DNA of 16,391 bases. It comes from UBA9547 sp043769845 (GTDB lineage Bacteria > Bacteroidota > Bacteroidia > Cytophagales > UBA9547). The stretch's first letter is position 1, and every line of letters starts with the position of its first letter. The stretch is taken from assembly GCA_043769845.1 (NCBI GenBank), contig JAYVIX010000016.1, forward strand, positions 1-16,391, given 5' to 3'. Positions 12,921 to 16,391 of this stretch are shown one piece after another. The translations under genes were made by a program, and so were the position numbers. Below the pieces are notes generated by a model, which worked only from the letters and a program-made list of their open reading frames with translations, was not told the DNA's origin and searched no databases.

Positions 12921-15009
12921 AAATAAATGCCCAAATTACGATCGCAACAAGGGAACAGAAAGCGAGCAATAAATATGATTGCACTTTGCCATTCTGAATC
13001 ACTTTCAATTGTCTGCCAGAAAACTCAATCGCCCAAATAAGCAGGCTCACAAAGCCATCCACTATAAACTTATCAAACCAAGCCGCACAATGCGAAAAGG
13101 TAACAAACAACATGACCGATTTGTCAATAGAAGCATCAATTGTTTTCCGATCAAATTTTGCTAAAACAAAAGACAATTGCTCAAATGGTTTAATTAATAT
13201 TAATTCATATAATTTATTTAAATAAAGCCCATTGTAAGAGATGCTTGTAAGTAAGCCCATTTCGGTATTAGCTGGATGGGAGATAAATTCTTTTTTGAAA
13301 CGAGTTTTTATTCCATACAACACATAAGCCAGCCCGAAACCAATCGAAAGCACTACTACTGAAAATGAAATAACCCAATAGTGGAGTTCTTCTTGCTTGT
13401 GTATCAATCGACTTTGAAACATTGATTCTGAGGCAAATACAGAATGTGGCTGTTTCAGATAATGAGTCAACCAACTCATGTCAGGATCAATCGGGTTGAC
13501 GCTGAAAAGGATAAACAGGCAAAAAGGAGTCAAAACCAAACAGGCAATTAACATCGGTTTAGGAGCTTCGTGCAAATAAGACGAAAAACCTTTGAGTTCG
13601 TGGTAGAATTTTCCCAATCGAAAGCCTCCAAAAAATACCAAAAAGAACATGCGTCCTGTATAAAATGCCGTCATCAAGGAAGTACTGAAAATCAGGACGG
13701 GCAATACAAAATGAATCGGATTTTCTTGAATAGCAGCCCATGAGCAAACCGCAGCCAATATTTCGTCTTTTGAAAGAAATCCGGCACTCATCGGAATCCC
13801 AGCACTTGCGAATGCCGCGAGCATAAAAGCGACAAATGTGAGTGGCATTCGTTTGCGTAATCCGCCCATCAAACGGATGTCTTGTGGGTCAAAATCCAGT
13901 TTAGTATGATTTTTTAGATGCGCCATTGCATGAATAATGGATCCTGCACATAGAAACAAACAGGCCTTGAACATGGCATGGGTAAAAAGGTGAAACAAGG
14001 GCGCAAAATAGGAATGTGTTCCCAATGCAGCCACCATGTACCCCAATTGCGAAACGGTGGAATAGGCCAGTATTTTCTTTATATCGGTTTGGCTAGCAGC
14101 CGAAAACGCTCCAACTACAGAAGTAATTGCTCCCACATAGGCCATGACAGTAAGCACGTCTGGCGAAAGAATGGGAAGTATACGAGCCAACAAAAACACT
14201 CCCGCAGCCACCATGGTAGCCGCATGCAACAATGCCGAAACGGGCGTGGGGGCCTGCATCGCATCGGGCAACCAAACCAATAAAGGAAATTGTGCCGATT
14301 TGCCTACACAACCCATAAAAATGCCTAATCCAGCCCAAAACAATCTGGTTTCGTTTAACTGTCCTCCTTTGATCGCAATAGCAATTTCATTGATTTCGAG
14401 CGTACCATATTCGGCATAAAGCAAGCCTAAACCCATCATAAAACCTAAGTCCCCTATCCTATTGGCAATGAATGCTTTACGTGCAGCTTGATTGGCCGAA
14501 GGTTTTTTGTACCAAAAATTGATCAATAAATAGGAACAGAAACCTACCAATTCCCAAAAAACAAATGTCAGTAATAGATTGAAAGACAATACGATACCTA
14601 TCATCGAAGCGGCAAATACAAACAAGCTAGCAAAGTAGCGCGAGTAGCCTTGCTCTCCTTTCATATAAGCAGTTGAATAAAAAATAACCAACAACGTTAT
14701 AAATGCCACTAAAACGAGCATCAAACTTCCTTGGAAATCGAGCCCAAAAGTGAATAAAATGGGCTTGCCAAAATCAAACCATTTAATTGTAAATAATGGT
14801 TGATATTTTAATCCTGTATAAACTAAAAATAAAGCAAAAATAGTACTACAAGCTGATAAAAGAACCAGCTGCGTATTTGCGATTCTTTCGCCACTACGTC
14901 TAAAAACGAAGAGAACGATTGCCGACAAAAAAAGAAACACAGGAAACAAAACCAAGGCCATCTGGACGAGCATGGTTTCGGAAGTAGAATTTACCGTCAT
15001 ATTTTGCAT
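12919..15009 (-). CDS. nuoL: NADH-quinone oxidoreductase subunit L (complex I)
   Basis: This 696-residue polytopic membrane protein is the distal antiporter-like, proton-translocating subunit of complex I. Key residues known from E. coli are visible: Glu153 in FWELVGFCSYLLI, Lys237 in GCVGKSAQFPLLVWLPDAM, the ALLHAATMVAAGV helix with its conserved His, and HAMFKACLFLCAG, whose Lys corresponds to the central lysine. It is longer than the E. coli protein (about 613 residues), with extra sequence between about 510 and 640 before the C-terminal helices. Its ATG overlaps the nuoK stop by one base (TAATG), showing translational coupling. No nuoM or nuoN follows; the next gene is convergent. Confidence 0.96.
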   Translation of the reverse strand: MQNMTVNSTSETMLVQMALVLFPVFLFLSAIVLFVFRRSGERIANTQLVLLSACSTIFALFLVYTGLKYQPLFTIKWFDFGKPILFTFGLDFQGSLMLVLVAFITLLVIFYSTAYMKGEQGYSRYFASLFVFAASMIGIVLSFNLLLTFVFWELVGFCSYLLINFWYKKPSANQAARKAFIANRIGDLGFMMGLGLLYAEYGTLEINEIAIAIKGGQLNETRLFWAGLGIFMGCVGKSAQFPLLVWLPDAMQAPTPVSALLHAATMVAAGVFLLARILPILSPDVLTVMAYVGAITSVVGAFSAASQTDIKKILAYSTVSQLGYMVAALGTHSYFAPLFHLFTHAMFKACLFLCAGSIIHAMAHLKNHTKLDFDPQDIRLMGGLRKRMPLTFVAFMLAAFASAGIPMSAGFLSKDEILAAVCSWAAIQENPIHFVLPVLIFSTSLMTAFYTGRMFFLVFFGGFRLGKFYHELKGFSSYLHEAPKPMLIACLVLTPFCLFILFSVNPIDPDMSWLTHYLKQPHSVFASESMFQSRLIHKQEELHYWVISFSVVVLSIGFGLAYVLYGIKTRFKKEFISHPANTEMGLLTSISYNGLYLNKLYELILIKPFEQLSFVLAKFDRKTIDASIDKSVMLFVTFSHCAAWFDKFIVDGFVSLLIWAIEFSGRQLKVIQNGKVQSYLLLAFCSLVAIVIWAFI

Positions 15010-15311
15010 TATCCTTTCATTGTATCGGCCTTATCCAATTCAGGATCACCTGTTTGTTTTGTCAAAAGATAAAAAATGGCCAATGCAATCACACTTTCGC
15101 AAGCCACAATCACAAACAGAAAAAGGCTAAAAAACCAACCCTGTTTGCTGGGATCGTTTTGGCTAAAAGCGACAAAATTGAGATTAGCAGCGTTAAACAT
15201 GAGTTCAATGCCCATTAGTGCCATCACGGCATTTGTTCTGGTAATGAGCAAATAAATGCCAATACACAAAAGACAAATACTAATATAAACGAAATAGATG
15301 TTTGGTATCAA
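15009..15311 (-). CDS. nuoK: NADH-quinone oxidoreductase subunit K (complex I)
   Basis: This 100-residue protein has three membrane helices, the standard NuoK length. Glu36 in GIELMFNAANLNFV and Glu72 in ACESVIALAIF occupy exactly the positions of the two conserved membrane glutamates of E. coli NuoK, which take part in proton transfer. The start is TTG at 15311: the N terminus MIPNIY matches the family's MIP start, and the only upstream codons before an in-frame TGA are AGT and ACA. No nuoJ lies upstream; instead there is a promoter-like sequence and the terminator of the previous gene. Confidence 0.95.
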   Translation of the reverse strand: MIPNIYFVYISICLLCIGIYLLITRTNAVMALMGIELMFNAANLNFVAFSQNDPSKQGWFFSLFLFVIVACESVIALAIFYLLTKQTGDPELDKADTMKG

Positions 15312-15328
15312 TGTACTTCAATAAGCCA

Positions 15329-15358
15329 CAAAATAACGACTATCAGAACTAGTAACAA
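15329..15358 (-). promoter_or_regulatory. Candidate promoter for nuoKL
   Basis: Read on the minus strand, TTG (15358-15356) is followed after 20 bases by TATTTTG (15335-15329), one base short of the consensus TAnnTTTG. It lies between the DUF1573 terminator and the nuoK TTG start, where a promoter is required if the terminator works. Confidence 0.4.
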
Positions 15359-15362
15359 ACAA

Positions 15363-15387
15363 AAAAAGGGGCAAAAAGCCCCTTTTT
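15363..15387 (-). terminator. Intrinsic terminator of the DUF1573 gene
   Basis: AAAAAGGGGC (15363-15372) and GCCCCTTTTT (15378-15387) form a perfect 10-bp stem with a five-base loop. On the minus strand the hairpin is followed by a T-rich run (seven T, then GTTTG). It lies 21 bases after the DUF1573 stop. Confidence 0.88.
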
Positions 15388-15408
15388 ATTTAATTTTCTC
15401 AGCGAGAA

Positions 15409-15945
15409 TTATTTGGTAGCTGCAGGAGCGGCCTTTTTCTGTGCTGGTTTTTTAGCTCCTTTTGAAACAGGTTTCTTTGCTGGTGTTTTTTTAGCAGGAG
15501 TTTCTGTTGCTTTTACGCTAGGTGTTCCTGCAGGAGCTACTACTGGTGCAACTTCGCCAACAGCTGGTGTAGCGTCTGGCACAACGTTTCCTTTGATAAA
15601 AATCACGGTAGAAGCTTCGACTGAATTAGAACTGATCGTCAATGATTTATTGAACTGACCTGGACGCCCAAGCGGATTGTATTGTGCTTTAATCAAGCCT
15701 GTTTGACCTGGTGCTACTGGAGTCTTTGTCCAATCAGGAGTCGTACATCCGCACGAAGCCTGCACATTGCTAATAATAATTGGTTGATCTCCTGTGTTTT
15801 TGAATTTGAACTCATGTGCAATTGGCCCACCTGTTTCTTTTACATCGCCAAATTCGTGTGTGGTTGTTTCGAAAGTGATAACGCCTTGAGCAAATGCAAA
15901 AGCGAATCCTAGAGAGAAAATGGAAGTTAAAATACCTTTTTTCAT
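15409..15945 (-). CDS. DUF1573 exported protein with Lys/Ala/Pro-rich tail
   Basis: This 178-residue protein has a signal peptide (1-19, ending AFA before Gln20). Residues 22-122 are a DUF1573 domain (PF07610), an immunoglobulin-like fold: HEFGDVKETGGPIAHEFKF, the ASCGCTTPDW loop with Cys65 and Cys67, and PGQTGLIKAQYNPLGRPG. The function of DUF1573 is unknown; such proteins are abundant in Bacteroidota envelopes. From about residue 123 a low-complexity tail of Pro, Ala, Val and then Lys (AKKTPAKKPVSKGAKKPAQ) extends to the end and is strongly basic, like histone H1 tails. It may contact an acidic partner or peptidoglycan; this is inference. It is a single-gene unit with its own promoter and terminator. 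Confidence 0.9.
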   Translation of the reverse strand: MKKGILTSIFSLGFAFAFAQGVITFETTTHEFGDVKETGGPIAHEFKFKNTGDQPIIISNVQASCGCTTPDWTKTPVAPGQTGLIKAQYNPLGRPGQFNKSLTISSNSVEASTVIFIKGNVVPDATPAVGEVAPVVAPAGTPSVKATETPAKKTPAKKPVSKGAKKPAQKKAAPAATK

Positions 15946-15985
15946 TGTGTAATTTATTAGACTAGTTTTAATTTGTTATGGTGCT

Positions 15986-15993
15986 CAAAAGTA
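15986..15993 (-). promoter_or_regulatory. Bacteroidota-type -7 element for the DUF1573 gene
   Basis: On the minus strand the sequence reads TACTTTTG, an exact TAnnTTTG match, about 40 bases before the ATG. At the -33 position only a poor match (TTA or CTT) is found. Confidence 0.6.
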
Positions 15994-16063
15994 AACAAAA
16001 TTGAATACTAAATAAGTTCTAAGTATTGAATAAACAATAAAAAACAAGGATTAAATGCCACCA

Positions 16064-16391
16064 TTATTTTCGTTTTGTACGAATATTGATCTGCTCTTGT
16101 ACAATCAATGCTTCAGGTATTGATTTGTTTATTTTAACTAAGTAATTGTATGCATGCGTTTTATCTATAAAATCGCCAAACGAAATTCGGTATTCTGGTT
16201 GTTTGAAAATGGTATACAGTTCTGCCTCGGGCAAAAGTTTATAAATTTTTTGTTTGGCAAGATTCATTGCAGCCCTATCAGTTCCCGAAAATACCTGCAC
16301 CCTATATCCTTGAGCAAATTTCAGATTCAAATTTCGAACATAAACGGAATCCAAGGTAGCATTGAGCTTTTCCGTTACATCCAATTGAGGC
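16064..16391 (-). CDS. SPOR-domain protein, C-terminal part (cut by window edge)
   Basis: The frame is open through the right edge (reading PQLDVTEK at the edge), so the true start lies outside the window. The visible ~108 residues contain a SPOR domain (PF05036): KFAQGYRVQVFSGTDRAAM, then the helix AKQKIYKLLPEAELYTIF, the strand YRISFGDF and the final helix with VKINKSIPEALIV. SPOR domains bind denuded peptidoglycan glycan strands, usually at the division site. The GYRVQ(V/I)(F/Y)SG form is typical of Bacteroidota. The N-terminal region that would show membrane anchoring or other domains is not visible. Confidence 0.85.
   Translation of the reverse strand, partial: PQLDVTEKLNATLDSVYVRNLNLKFAQGYRVQVFSGTDRAAMNLAKQKIYKLLPEAELYTIFKQPEYRISFGDFIDKTHAYNYLVKINKSIPEALIVQEQINIRTKRK

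Noticed and set aside
15413..15658. Plus-strand Ala/Gly/Thr-rich frame opposite the DUF1573 tail
   Set aside because: It is the antisense reading of the Lys/Ala/Pro-rich tail; no independent signals.

Overview
The window looks like a chromosomal segment from a free-living, polysaccharide-degrading member of the Bacteroidota, probably the Cytophagales. It is A+T-rich. A secreted enzyme carries a C-terminal type IX secretion sorting domain, promoters show the TAnnTTTG -7 element of this phylum, and Shine-Dalgarno signals are weak. A DUF1573 protein, a Bacteroidota-type SPOR protein and the general protein style agree. No rRNA, tRNA, CRISPR array, transposase or phage gene was seen.

Left part (1-3511): the tail of a possible upstream gene, then a VWA-domain protein (190-1284) and an AAA+ ATPase of the Mg-chelatase/MoxR type (1455-2936) on the same strand. 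The 170-base gap between them holds a block of three or four palindromes. A directional RNA hairpin follows the ATPase, and then a gene-poor stretch with a doubtful minus-strand reading frame.

Middle (3512-8539): an ABC-F ATPase with a GTG start, a 51-residue lipoprotein and a strong terminator. Next comes a 7TM-DISM receptor that ends right after its membrane domain without an output domain. Convergent to it is a GH5 subfamily 8-type beta-mannanase with a CBM10-like module and a T9SS sorting domain.

Right middle (8540-11075): a class I/II aminotransferase with a recognisable promoter and a long hairpin behind it. Then follows a damaged region: an inverted-repeat element fused to the 5' end of a gene without a normal start, and scraps of coding sequence, one resembling a VCBS/cadherin-like repeat.

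Right (11076-16391): a membrane protein with two 4Fe-4S motifs and a PaaI-type thioesterase on the plus strand. On the minus strand are nuoK and nuoL of respiratory complex I, separated from the rest of the nuo genes, then a DUF1573 protein and the C-terminal part of a SPOR protein cut by the window edge.

The genes do not form one pathway. Two themes stand out: energy metabolism (nuoKL and the Fe-S membrane protein), and envelope or carbohydrate functions (mannanase, lipoprotein, DUF1573 and SPOR proteins, 7TM-DISM receptor). The best candidate for a poorly understood system is the VWA/AAA+ pair, which resembles a widespread family whose function, to my knowledge, has not been established.
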